A program made the position numbers and the translations under genes. The notes under the pieces were generated by a model. The model was not told the DNA's origin, did no database searches, and was given only the letters and a program-made list of their open reading frames with translations. Below, piece after piece: positions 15,898 to 22,846 of a stretch of 53,734 nucleotides of DNA (the first letter of the stretch is position 1; each line of letters begins with the position of its first letter). Origin of the DNA: a virus. Location: positions 1-53,734 of IMG/VR virus record IMGVR_UViG_3300003691_000007. One strand, given 5' to 3'.

Positions 15898-16339
15898 CTT
15901 TATTATTGTGGCTCAAAGTATTACCCCTAAGTTCTGCTTTGCACTCAGAAAACCCCCGGCCCCCAGCTGGGGTTTTTTTTGCCCCGCGTTCTTCAGGAGA
16001 GATATAACAAAACAACACATCAAGGGCTTGTTCAGCTCCACGACATACCTCAACTCTATTGCCTTCCGCTCTAAGACTTTCAATTACTATCTTCTGATCG
16101 TCGCTAACAGTACCACCGCTCTTTACTTTCATTTCTATGTACAGAGAATGATAACCGCCCCGCGATACTGGTAAACACAAATCAGGCATACCGGCTAATA
16201 AACCTTCGTTCACTAATTGCCGGCCTTTACCTCTTTTACCACCATTAGGTATGGCGTATATCTTATTTAGCGTGGGTAAAGCGCGGCAAGCTTTAACAAC
16301 AATGTTTTGTTCCTGCCGCTCAGTTAGTTCAGCCTTCAT
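15872..16339 (-). CDS. VRR-NUC domain nuclease
   Basis: 155 residues. The VRR-NUC fold (PD-(D/E)XK superfamily) shows a glycine/basic loop (PNGGKRGKGR, 31-40), GMPDL (Asp53), YIEMKVKSGG (Glu69-x-Lys71) and a conserved Gln82 (DDQK). Phage enzymes of this type act as structure-specific nucleases, perhaps resolving recombination intermediates before packaging. Residues beyond about 115 are odd: they read through the convergent terminator (GAKKTPAGGRGF) and into the opposite gene, suggesting an extended or decayed 3' end. It is the last gene of the early block. Confidence 0.85.
   Translation of the reverse strand: MKAELTERQEQNIVVKACRALPTLNKIYAIPNGGKRGKGRQLVNEGLLAGMPDLCLPVSRGGYHSLYIEMKVKSGGTVSDDQKIVIESLRAEGNRVEVCRGAEQALDVLFCYISPEERGAKKTPAGGRGFSECKAELRGNTLSHNNKAIFRFPQV
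15949..15980 (+). terminator. Rho-independent terminator of the plus-strand block
   Basis: AAAACCCC (15949-15956) pairs with GGGGTTTT (15969-15976), with a C-rich 12-nt loop and a run of eight T (15973-15980). It lies about 50 bp after the last plus-strand gene. The reverse strand also gives a stem followed by TTTTC, so it may act both ways, although it sits inside the 3' end of the VRR-NUC gene. Confidence 0.75.
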
Positions 16340-16665
16340 CTTTTCTCGCCTTCAATGGTCAGTATGTAGTTTTCCCATAACAGGACCATTGTTCTTTTCA
16401 TGCCGATATGAAAGTACTCAAACATTTCACTCTTACTTATGCCGTGGCTATTATTCCTACCATCAAAAGCATCATGACATTCTGAACACATGTAGCACAC
16501 GAAAAGATCATGGCTCTTTAACCCTGTTCCTTTGCCATCGTGTAAGTATCCACTGTGAGCAGCGACCGTTGTCTTCGGATCAGAATTGCAAATGCCTGGC
16601 AGGTTCATTTGACAGTTCTGGCCCTTTGCGAATTTGAGTAACGTCCTACTTCTTATCATCATCAT
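16336..16665 (-). CDS. DUF1364-like zinc/HNH-type phage nuclease
   Basis: A 109-residue protein with the DUF1364 layout: basic N-terminus, NCQMNLPGIC (Cys18, Cys26), AAHSGYLHDGKGTGLKSHD (His37) and the cluster CYMCSECHDAFDG (Cys57, 60, 63, His64). These zinc ligands and the HNH-like core are typical of lambda-nin-region proteins thought to be nucleases. It overlaps DUF1367 upstream and VRR-NUC downstream by 4 nt each, so the three are co-translated and probably act together in recombination or junction processing. Confidence 0.8.
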   Translation of the reverse strand: MMMIRSRTLLKFAKGQNCQMNLPGICNSDPKTTVAAHSGYLHDGKGTGLKSHDLFVCYMCSECHDAFDGRNNSHGISKSEMFEYFHIGMKRTMVLLWENYILTIEGEKR

Positions 16666-17111
16666 GAGAACCCAAGTATAAGGTTTACCTGGCGATCAAT
16701 CTCTTCCTGGGATGACCCGATCATTATATCACGCAATATCACATTGATTGACCTGGAATAGAATTTATCAAACTCAAGATCACACATTGAGCCAAAAGAT
16801 ATTGATCTTGGAGTGTATAGCGTCTTAGTAACTGGCTGCTCGTTTCTAAAGTACTCCATCACCGTAGTATCAAAATGGCCTAACCGCATTTTTATATGAA
16901 GTAATAAGCTGGTCTTGGTTTCGTATTTATCACTATTCGCATTAACCACGCCAAGCATTACAAAGTACTTTTGATGAAACTTTAAATTCCTTGGCTTTGT
17001 TACTGCCATCTTATAAAGCTCACCATGCTTTAACTTTTTAGCAAGCTCTTGGTCCTCTTCAGTAACAGGGCAAAACATTCCCCCGATCTTCTTCATGTAT
17101 ATTATAGCCAT
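16662..17111 (-). CDS. DUF1367 phage protein
   Basis: 149 residues from the ATG at 17111 (GCGAGG six bases upstream; a GTG at 17117 is possible but poorer). It matches the DUF1367 pattern of lambdoid phages: an N-terminal (F/V)CPVTEEDQELAKKL segment, then PRNLKFHQKYFVMLGVV, then a body with SFGSMCDLEFDKFYSR. The family sits with recombination/nin genes; its molecular role is not settled. It overlaps the DUF1364 gene by 4 nt. Confidence 0.8.
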   Translation of the reverse strand: MAIIYMKKIGGMFCPVTEEDQELAKKLKHGELYKMAVTKPRNLKFHQKYFVMLGVVNANSDKYETKTSLLLHIKMRLGHFDTTVMEYFRNEQPVTKTLYTPRSISFGSMCDLEFDKFYSRSINVILRDIMIGSSQEEIDRQVNLILGFS

Positions 17112-17213
17112 AAACACCTCGCGTTAAAATTTTGGTGCTTGTGTGAAACGGACTGCACCTCGCCCCCTGACAGTTAGCGCCCCGGAACCCCAGGACGAAA
17201 GCCACACTTCTAA

Positions 17214-17687
17214 CTAATCTACCTCTCCAACAAACCTACATATTTCTGACACTTTCTCTTTGTCCGTCATATCTGAGTTGATAGCTTCAAGTATGACCCC
17301 AAAATCAAGCGGCTTATCTATATGTTCCGGCAATTCAGGCTCAACAATCGTATATCCTGATATTCCCTTAGCGTTCCAATCAGGGTATCCGATAGGGCTA
17401 GACAAGTAAGCAACATCATCACCTTCAGCCCACCTTATTATCTTATCCTTCATCGGGTGAGGTTTAAGTTCTTTCACGATATCAAAATAAATCGATCCAA
17501 GTTGTATGAAGTGATAATCATCGCCAACCTCGATAATGTAGTCAAAATTATCTTCTACCTTATAGGCTCGGTACACAACACCAGCTTTTAACACGGAGCG
17601 TTTAAGATCATTACTATCAATGTCATTTTTAAGAGTGATATACACCACCTTCCCCTCCAAAAATGATACTTTGCTCTTTTGTTTCAT
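17214..17687 (-). CDS. Unknown early protein
   Basis: A 157-residue acidic, mixed-fold protein with strand-rich segments (KVSFLEGKVVYITLKND; DYIIEVGDDYHFIQLG) and a Trp-containing middle (KIIRWAEGDDVAYLSSPIGY). Its ATG overlaps the previous stop (ATGA). The 100 bp downstream (17112-17213) contains only a G-rich imperfect hairpin before the DUF1367 gene. No family recognised. Confidence 0.6.
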   Translation of the reverse strand: MKQKSKVSFLEGKVVYITLKNDIDSNDLKRSVLKAGVVYRAYKVEDNFDYIIEVGDDYHFIQLGSIYFDIVKELKPHPMKDKIIRWAEGDDVAYLSSPIGYPDWNAKGISGYTIVEPELPEHIDKPLDFGVILEAINSDMTDKEKVSEICRFVGEVD

Positions 17688-17950
17688 TCTTGTGCCTCAC
17701 TTTCCGCGCTATCTGATAGACAAGCTGTTTTGACGCCAATACATTGATGTATAATTCGCACACAATCAGGGCAGTTTATAGCCTCTACATCAACTACTTT
17801 AAATGACCCAGCAGTAAGTGGATCACTATCCAGTGTTACACCGCAAATAGTGTAATCATTGAATTTGCCATCAAGGTGGTACAGACCGCTTACTGTAATA
17901 GACCCATCGTAACAATCCTCTCCGTCACCATTAAATTCTACTGCTTTCAT
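17684..17950 (-). CDS. Small Cys-containing protein
   Basis: 88 residues from the ATG at 17950, which overlaps the upstream stop (TGATG) with GGAG upstream; the longer frame starting in the previous gene is not preferred. Beta-rich, with VEAINCPDCVRIIHQC carrying a CPxC pair that might bind a metal. The phrase FEAINCP/VEAINCP also occurs in the small gene at 20741-20965, hinting at shared ancestry. Function unknown. Confidence 0.55.
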   Translation of the reverse strand: MKAVEFNGDGEDCYDGSITVSGLYHLDGKFNDYTICGVTLDSDPLTAGSFKVVDVEAINCPDCVRIIHQCIGVKTACLSDSAESEAQE

Positions 17951-18186
17951 CACCCACGCTCCCAAACATGACCAGCAGCGACACAAGCTTTCTCAACGCT
18001 CGCATAAGTAGCAGGGCCGACAATGAACTCAATGCATTGTTTAATCCGATTGCCGGACCTTATAATGCGCACCCCTGTTTTTTCGTTATCTGCTATCAAT
18101 GAGTATTCTTGCGTGTACTCGCCATTTTCTGAGTCAGTAAACATCACGGCTTGCTGCTCTAATACTGTTTCGCTTGTTATTATCAC
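17950..18186 (-). CDS. Small unknown protein, GTG start
   Basis: 78 residues. The GTG at 18186 has AGG six bases upstream; an internal ATG 14 codons later is an alternative. Strand-rich (NEKTGVRIIRSGNRIKQCIEFIV) with a helical end (SVEKACVAAGHVWERG). No motif recognised. Confidence 0.5.
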   Translation of the reverse strand: MIITSETVLEQQAVMFTDSENGEYTQEYSLIADNEKTGVRIIRSGNRIKQCIEFIVGPATYASVEKACVAAGHVWERG

Positions 18187-18193
18187 AATCTAT

Positions 18194-18433
18194 CTACCTA
18201 TAAAGACCATTAGAAATACGGATGCCATCAATTATATCTGAGCGCATGTCATGGCCACCGCCTAGATAAATGCTGGTATAGTCTGGTGCTCTAAGGGAAG
18301 CCCCGTAACCGCCATTCTCAACAGTAATAACAATTTCATATCCTTCCGGCAAATGTTTTGCGGCAAGTTCAATACACGCATCAACAGTATCAGGAATTAT
18401 TGATATATCTTTTTCAACGTCTGCTTTACTCAT
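18194..18433 (-). CDS. Small unknown protein
   Basis: A 79-residue protein: a helical N-terminal half (SKADVEKDISIIPDTVDACIELA, here residues 2-24), then a glycine-rich strand segment (VITVENGGYGASL; YLGGGHDMRSD). The start overlaps the previous stop and carries the recurring GGGGTAAATAGATC leader found before several genes in this block. Function unknown. Confidence 0.55.
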   Translation of the reverse strand: MSKADVEKDISIIPDTVDACIELAAKHLPEGYEIVITVENGGYGASLRAPDYTSIYLGGGHDMRSDIIDGIRISNGLYR

Positions 18434-18627
18434 GATCTATTTACCCCTAATTTAATACGCTTACTAAGAATATGCGCTATAACCGAAAATGACGGATAAT
18501 CATTAAGTATTTCTTTCTTAATTTCTTCCTGAAGACTTTTCGTAAACCTCTCGCCCTTCACGTTTCCTGACGCAATAGCTTTAGCCTTGCGCTGCTCAAA
18601 AGTTCCACGTTGCTTTGCTTGTCCCAT
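18430..18627 (-). CDS. Small basic protein, YjeI/early-type
   Basis: A 65-residue protein, strongly basic at the start (MGQAKQRGTFEQRKAKAIAS). This resembles the N-terminal 'GQAKxRGTxExR' opening seen on many short phage and plasmid proteins of unknown role. A helical C-terminus follows (LQEEIKKEILNDYP). Its last codons (GVNRS) are written in the leader motif of the next gene. Confidence 0.6.
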   Translation of the reverse strand: MGQAKQRGTFEQRKAKAIASGNVKGERFTKSLQEEIKKEILNDYPSFSVIAHILSKRIKLGVNRS

Positions 18628-18628
18628 T

Positions 18629-18874
18629 TTATTTGACCCTTTTTCCTATCATTATTCTAAATGGTAAAAACACAATAGATATTGATCTTGTCAAAACCCC
18701 ATCAGAGTATTCTCTAGTTTCAAAAGACAAATCAAGTAAGCAAGTCTTTCTGAAGTGACAATGTTCTGTAATATCCTCTTTACTCCACAAGAGTGTTTTA
18801 GCGAAATTTAAGCCAACCCTATACCCAAGAAATTCAAAGTGCAGTCCCTTCATTGATTTAGTTAGTGGCTTCAT
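18629..18874 (-). CDS. Small unknown protein
   Basis: 81 residues from the ATG at 18874, which has a strong GGAGGG site seven bases upstream; an earlier in-frame start lies inside the previous gene and lacks one. Aromatic and basic (GLHFEFLGYRVGLNF; LPFRIMIGKRVK) with two Cys and a mainly strand character. The start lies inside the 3' end of the preceding gene (16-nt overlap). Function unknown. Confidence 0.55.
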   Translation of the reverse strand: MKPLTKSMKGLHFEFLGYRVGLNFAKTLLWSKEDITEHCHFRKTCLLDLSFETREYSDGVLTRSISIVFLPFRIMIGKRVK

Positions 18875-19073
18875 CTTGTCCCTCCAGCGCCTCAATCCTT
18901 CTTCCAAGATCAATAATTTCTTTGTCTCTTTTTTCTAATTCCATTTCTATTTCTAAACTCAACTCTTTTGAGAATTTATCCATCACTTCTTTTTTTAATT
19001 TTGGTTCGCCTCCTCCAGTAAAAATAACAATCACAAACACAATCATAAACAGCCAAAATCCAAACCCTTCCAT
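18858..19073 (-). CDS. Small membrane-anchored coiled-coil protein
   Basis: 71 residues: an N-terminal membrane helix (residues 4-19, FGFWLFMIVFVIVIF), a short Gly-Gly linker, then a charged coiled coil (KFSKELSLEIEMELEKRDKE and onward). The topology is the same as that of the protein at 30880-31221. GGGGTAAATA precedes the ATG. A membrane-associated early protein of unknown function. Confidence 0.6.
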   Translation of the reverse strand: MEGFGFWLFMIVFVIVIFTGGGEPKLKKEVMDKFSKELSLEIEMELEKRDKEIIDLGRRIEALEGQDEATN

Positions 19074-19089
19074 ATTATTTACCCCTTAA

Positions 19090-19455
19090 TTATATAACTG
19101 ATATTGCCGTCATATCCTTTACGACCACTTTCCTGCCGCCACCAATGGGATACTTCCCGTTACCTAGTATCTTTATTTGCTCAACGGTGCTTTCGGATAG
19201 GATTTTATTTTTAATTTCATCCATATCTAAATCCATAGTCCTTTCTAAATACCTCAAGATAGCGTGTTCCGTTACTATCGGATCAACAACTTTCAATTCA
19301 TCGATACTTTTACAAACAGCACAATACTCAGCCGACTTATTGCTATAAGCCCTTTGCGCTGATTTTATATCTTCTAACATTAAGCCCAGGCTTACCTCAA
19401 GTTTCGCTTTCCTGCTTTGCAGCCCCTTGAGTTCCTGCGTTTTCTTAATTGTCAT
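19090..19455 (-). CDS. Helical protein with C-terminal toxin-like beta domain
   Basis: 121 residues. An N-terminal coiled coil (LKGLQSRKAKLEVSLGLML...) is followed by a compact region reading VTEHAILRYLERTMDLDMDEIKN with a final strand segment (GRKVVVKDMTAISVI). The 'HAILRYLER' plus later beta hairpin recalls the BrnT/DUF4258-like small ribonuclease fold ('Hax-R'). I only suggest this: the family match is from memory and catalytic residues were not confirmed. It overlaps the upstream gene by 11 nt. Confidence 0.6.
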   Translation of the reverse strand: MTIKKTQELKGLQSRKAKLEVSLGLMLEDIKSAQRAYSNKSAEYCAVCKSIDELKVVDPIVTEHAILRYLERTMDLDMDEIKNKILSESTVEQIKILGNGKYPIGGGRKVVVKDMTAISVI

Positions 19456-19765
19456 GGATTTCTTCTTCTGGCCCAGGTAAAAAACTGGTTTCGTTCATCT
19501 GTTCGTCAGTAAGTTTCTGATGAACCTTTATGTTTTCATCGATAGACAATGCTTTAGACATTACAGTAATTGTATCTATTAAATCTCGTCTATCCCAATG
19601 ACTAAGATCATCGACAACATCATTTTTCCAACAATGGGTAAATCTATCGCCCTTAACAACCCTATCTTCTGGCTTATTAAAGCCAACACATATAAACGAA
19701 GTCCCGCAGTTAGAAACTATTGAATCTAACGGGGTGCAGTTTGTTTTATTTCTTGAACATTTCAT
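19445..19765 (-). CDS. Small Cys-containing protein
   Basis: 106 residues with an N-terminal cysteine group (KCSRNKTNCTPLDSIVSNCG) and a further Cys near residues 28 and 46, which could form a small metal site. The C-terminus is acidic (LPGPEEEIHDN). GGAGTAAATAG lies directly before the ATG. Function unknown. Confidence 0.55.
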   Translation of the reverse strand: MKCSRNKTNCTPLDSIVSNCGTSFICVGFNKPEDRVVKGDRFTHCWKNDVVDDLSHWDRRDLIDTITVMSKALSIDENIKVHQKLTDEQMNETSFLPGPEEEIHDN

Positions 19766-19778
19766 CTATTTACTCCTA

Positions 19779-19967
19779 TCAAAACAGTTGCATATCATGT
19801 GCGTAAGCTAAATTCTCTAATTCATCAGTTTTAGCTCTGAAATCCTTATAAACATAATTATAAAATTTACCCTCAGCTTCTCTTTTAGTATTCTCGGCTT
19901 TCATGCCTTCAATTTCCGCTTGTACGGAATATATCAAGGCTAATCTTTTTACGTCATTTGATTCCAT
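19779..19967 (-). CDS. Small helical protein
   Basis: 62 residues, almost entirely helical and charged (LIYSVQAEIEGMKAENTKREAEG then KDFRAKTDELENLAYA), with no Cys and no membrane segment. It overlaps the upstream gene by 14 nt. No family recognised. Confidence 0.5.
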   Translation of the reverse strand: MESNDVKRLALIYSVQAEIEGMKAENTKREAEGKFYNYVYKDFRAKTDELENLAYAHDMQLF

Positions 19968-20307
19968 TGCCTGACCTCAATATATTAATTTCTTCTTCCG
20001 TCATGCCAGCATCAATCGCTTTTTTCTTTGTCTTCTCCAAAAGAATGTTCTTTTTCTCATTAATCAAATCATCTGTGCTTGGCTTCACAATGCACCCAGG
20101 GACAAGCCATTTTAATTCTCCTTCCAACTTTATTGCTGTTAATTCTTCTATCAAGCAATCTGAACCTTGCACACCTTTTTTTCTACCCAATCTTTTTGCC
20201 GTTGATATTTTTTCAGTGACATACATAACGTATGATGCCCCACGACCTTCCGTGTTATCTCTGTTTCCAACAACACAGAAAACTTTTTTAACTTCTGATA
20301 TAGCCAT
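19954..20307 (-). CDS. Unknown early protein
   Basis: A 117-residue protein, basic in the middle (KRLGRKKGVQGSDC; KKNILLEKTKKKAIDAG) with a strand-rich N-terminal third (KVFCVVGNRDNTEGRG). GGAGTAAATAGATT precedes the ATG, and the upstream gene's last codons (WSK-stop) are written in that leader. Function unknown. Confidence 0.55.
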   Translation of the reverse strand: MAISEVKKVFCVVGNRDNTEGRGASYVMYVTEKISTAKRLGRKKGVQGSDCLIEELTAIKLEGELKWLVPGCIVKPSTDDLINEKKNILLEKTKKKAIDAGMTEEEINILRSGNGIK

Positions 20308-20310
20308 AAT

Positions 20311-20526
20311 CTATTTACTCCAGTTTTTATATCTCATACAGATATGATCCCTGATTCTTTGATCCTCAATTCTACCTATAGGACAATCATCACAATAATG
20401 CATGGCGGCACAATCTACCTCTGTTACAATCAGGTTACACGCCACTTCAAGAGCCTCATTTCTTGCCTGTAGCCTTGTTATTGGGGTTAGTGCGTCAAGT
20501 TCTGCCCTACTCAATAAATATTTCAT
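20311..20526 (-). CDS. Small Cys/His protein
   Basis: 71 residues. A helical start (LSRAELDALTPITRLQARNE) is followed by a cluster CAAMHYCDDCPIGRIEDQRI...HICMRY, with Cys/His spacing suggestive of a zinc-binding knuckle. GGGGTAAATAATC precedes the ATG. It could bind nucleic acid or protein; this is unproven. Confidence 0.55.
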   Translation of the reverse strand: MKYLLSRAELDALTPITRLQARNEALEVACNLIVTEVDCAAMHYCDDCPIGRIEDQRIRDHICMRYKNWSK

Positions 20527-20545
20527 GATTATTTACCCCACGCCC

Positions 20546-20737
20546 TCATTCATCATCGCTATTAAATACTGTCAATATAGGCATAAAGGCCACCACCGCT
20601 GATAGTATCGATAATTCTAAATCCAATGATCTTTGATGTTTTGATATAAAAACAGCAAGATATATAAACGCTGAAGCCCATAAAGCACCAAAAATCAACG
20701 CTATCGCCCTATTTAATACTTTTTCTGCTTTCTTCAT
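20546..20737 (-). CDS. Small two-helix membrane protein
   Basis: 63 residues with two hydrophobic segments (about 10-29, IALIFGALWASAFIYLAVF; and 40-57, LSILSAVVAFMPILTVF), a positive N-terminus and an acidic tail (NSDDE). It lies in the early block, not the lysis cluster, so a holin is unlikely. It may alter the host membrane or exclude superinfecting phage. Confidence 0.55.
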   Translation of the reverse strand: MKKAEKVLNRAIALIFGALWASAFIYLAVFISKHQRSLDLELSILSAVVAFMPILTVFNSDDE

Positions 20738-20740
20738 AAT

Positions 20741-20965
20741 CTATTCTTCCTTCCCGTAAAGGATTTCTGTAGGACAATTTATAGCTTCAAAAACATTTTC
20801 TCCGTCTTTGGTGAATCCAGTAAACATTGGAGTGTATGAATCTTCAAATTCTAAGGAATTATCTACAATCCGATCTAGTAAAAGCCCTCCATTGTAGACA
20901 CAGCCAACATGATAAGAATTAGAGCCTTGAAGGTTCACAATCGTTAAACTTTTAATCTTGCTCAT
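20741..20965 (-). CDS. Small unknown protein
   Basis: A 74-residue, strand-rich protein (KSLTIVNLQGSNSYHVGCVY) ending with FEAINCPTEILYG, similar to the VEAINCP segment in the gene at 17684-17950. Start preceded by GGAG. The two may be distant paralogues kept apart in the operon. Confidence 0.5.
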   Translation of the reverse strand: MSKIKSLTIVNLQGSNSYHVGCVYNGGLLLDRIVDNSLEFEDSYTPMFTGFTKDGENVFEAINCPTEILYGKEE

Positions 20966-21218
20966 TTTTAATCTCCGTCTTAGGTGGTAGTCTTACGCAA
21001 TTTCTTAAAAATATTAAATCGTTGCCACAATCAATAATTGTCTGCTCGACAACCCTTCTTAGCTTTTCCTCAATTCTATCAATATTTACCATAATGTTTG
21101 GTATTTCATCCCTATTTTCACAAAGCCTAAGTTCAACACTTCTTATCGTATCTGTCTTTAAAATGTCAAACTTTCTCAAAAGCCTTGTTATTTCATCGGG
21201 TTTATTAATATTTCCCAT
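20952..21218 (-). CDS. Small helical protein
   Basis: An 88-residue, helical, charged protein (ITRLLRKFDILKTDTIRSVE; IDRIEEKLRRVVEQTI) with two Cys near the end (IIDCGNDLIFLRNCV). It overlaps neighbours at both ends. No family recognised. Confidence 0.5.
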   Translation of the reverse strand: MGNINKPDEITRLLRKFDILKTDTIRSVELRLCENRDEIPNIMVNIDRIEEKLRRVVEQTIIDCGNDLIFLRNCVRLPPKTEIKNEQD

Positions 21219-21426
21219 TTGCTAATTCCCTAATAAAAGAATGGTCTATTTTAGTGTATCCAGCATTCGTGCTAAGAATTACATTCACTTCTGACGTTTC
21301 ATTTACTGAAAACTCTAAATCTAAATTATGATTGCAATTAAAATAGCAAAGATAAACCTCAAAACTGGCTTCATGCTTTTCTAGCACGTCTGCCAGGTCC
21401 TTTAAAAAATCTTTTTCTTTACTCAT
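21205..21426 (-). CDS. Small unknown protein
   Basis: 73 residues with a helical start (EKDFLKDLADVLEKHEASF) and strands (VYLCYFNCNHNLDLEFSV; VNVILSTNAGYTKID). The start overlaps the previous stop (ATGA) and shows only a weak ribosome site, so translation is probably coupled. Function unknown. Confidence 0.5.
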   Translation of the reverse strand: MSKEKDFLKDLADVLEKHEASFEVYLCYFNCNHNLDLEFSVNETSEVNVILSTNAGYTKIDHSFIRELANGKY

Positions 21427-21920
21427 GCTTTTGCTTTCTCAGACAACAGCTTTTCCAGTGAAGATATTGTTTTATTATTCCTGACGGCTATTTGCACAAG
21501 TTTGTTGGCCTTATTATCAAGGTCCCTTTTCATTTGCGCTATAAGATTTTCCATGTGCTTTTCAATGTTTGCTAGAAGTGGGTCCTTCGTGCAAGAGCCG
21601 TTTATATTCAGCTTTCCTTCATAAAGTCTGCTTAGGCGAGTTTCAGCCATATCAAGTATGGATTCGTATTCTTCGGTTTTTTGCCATCCAATAGGTATGG
21701 TGATAGGTTTTTCAAGCACTGTGTTGATTAAGTACTCGACTTTAGCCGAGATAATTTTCTCAGCCGATTTTATAACAAACTTTTCTAAACGCTCCTGGAC
21801 TTTTGGCTCAATCCTACTCACAAGCTCTGCCACTAATTCACGCGCTATTGCACTATCAACGCCTTCATCGTGTCTTGCGCCAAAATCGCCTAAATCTATC
21901 GTTGCTTTAATTTTCATCAT
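21423..21920 (-). CDS. Unknown helical early protein
   Basis: A 165-residue protein, largely helical (ARELVAELVSRIEPKVQERL; KHMENLIAQMKRDLDNKANK), with a short strand start (MMKIKATIDLGDFG). One Cys, no signal or membrane segment. AGGGGTAGC precedes the ATG. Possibly an oligomeric scaffold-like early protein; no family recognised. Confidence 0.55.
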   Translation of the reverse strand: MMKIKATIDLGDFGARHDEGVDSAIARELVAELVSRIEPKVQERLEKFVIKSAEKIISAKVEYLINTVLEKPITIPIGWQKTEEYESILDMAETRLSRLYEGKLNINGSCTKDPLLANIEKHMENLIAQMKRDLDNKANKLVQIAVRNNKTISSLEKLLSEKAKA

Positions 21921-21950
21921 GATTTGCTACCCCTATGGTTTAATTTAACT

Positions 21951-22163
21951 TCACTCATAATCAACATCGGTTCCACCCCTTACCCCTTTTACTGACTCTT
22001 GCCTTTTCTCAATCGATTCATTGTAAATAAGACACATAACCATTGCCGGCTCCCTTGGGCTTTTTATCCATTCACCATTTATTAGCGCGTATGCAAAACC
22101 ATGTGCGCCAATCTTATGTTTAATCCCGTTTATTAACACTGTTTCTTCTTGATAAACTGGCAT
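21951..22163 (-). CDS. Small protein with GAHGF-NGEW domain (paralogue 1)
   Basis: 70 residues. The motif KIGAHGFAYALINGEWIKSP near residues 17-36 recurs with few changes in the gene at 22847-23131, so the two are paralogues of a compact beta fold. The tail here is unrelated and acidic (RGGTDVDYE). Role unknown; duplicated small domains in early blocks often modify host targets. Confidence 0.6.
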   Translation of the reverse strand: MPVYQEETVLINGIKHKIGAHGFAYALINGEWIKSPREPAMVMCLIYNESIEKRQESVKGVRGGTDVDYE

Positions 22164-22210
22164 GTTTACTTGGCCTTAATAGATTGTAAGGCGATTATAT
22201 CACGCGCAAC

Positions 22211-22834
22211 TTAATCATCTTCAGCCACTTCGTAATTATCCCAACATGACGTAACAGCGGTTGTCCATGATGTTTTCCCATCCAAAAAACACCAGCACCG
22301 GCCTTTTTCATCAAAATGAGATAAATACCTGTTTTCTTTGTTGGTAGAATCATCAGCCCATACAATCATCCTTGTATTTTCCGGCAAATCAGGTGTAGGC
22401 TCTTCGGCCTCAGTAAGCCATTCAGGTCTGCATGTCCAAAAGAAACCTTCTAATGACATATTATTAGTATCAGGGTTTATGCCTGAGATTTTTTGTATAG
22501 TTCCGTCCAACCGGTTCATCTGGTCATTCCAAATAATGAGATTGTCATTATTTACAGGCTTAGAAATTAGCACCCAATCACCTACCTGCAATCTGCAAGG
22601 AACCTCTCTGTCTTCAATTACTATTGGCTCGCGACCATGATAAAGGTCTGGAATTTTGTCAGAAACAAATTTTTTCCCTTCACGGGTATACGGAATCCTC
22701 ACCTCTTTGTTATGTACGTCCTTAAATTCAAACAACACAACCGAAGTGTAATTACCCATTATTTCACTATCAACCACAACACCTGGCCCGTGTGCAATTG
22801 AATGTACCGGATCATCTTTTCTGAAGTCGCTCAT
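22211..22834 (-). CDS. Unknown beta-rich early protein, possible CarD-like N-terminus
   Basis: A 207-residue, strand-rich, Trp-rich protein. The first 60 residues (DDPVHSIAHGPGVVVDSEIM, then YTSVVLFEFKD) resemble a small beta barrel of the CarD/TRCF-interaction or Tudor-like kind ('V-H-GPGVV'). Later segments (RLQVGDWVLISKPV; GTIQKISGI) repeat a barrel-like pattern, followed by a Trp/Cys-rich end (GRCWCFLDGKTSWTT). If the CarD resemblance holds it could contact host RNA polymerase, which is speculative. AGGGG precedes the start. Confidence 0.55.
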   Translation of the reverse strand: MSDFRKDDPVHSIAHGPGVVVDSEIMGNYTSVVLFEFKDVHNKEVRIPYTREGKKFVSDKIPDLYHGREPIVIEDREVPCRLQVGDWVLISKPVNNDNLIIWNDQMNRLDGTIQKISGINPDTNNMSLEGFFWTCRPEWLTEAEEPTPDLPENTRMIVWADDSTNKENRYLSHFDEKGRCWCFLDGKTSWTTAVTSCWDNYEVAEDD

Positions 22835-22846
22835 TTCAAACCCCTA

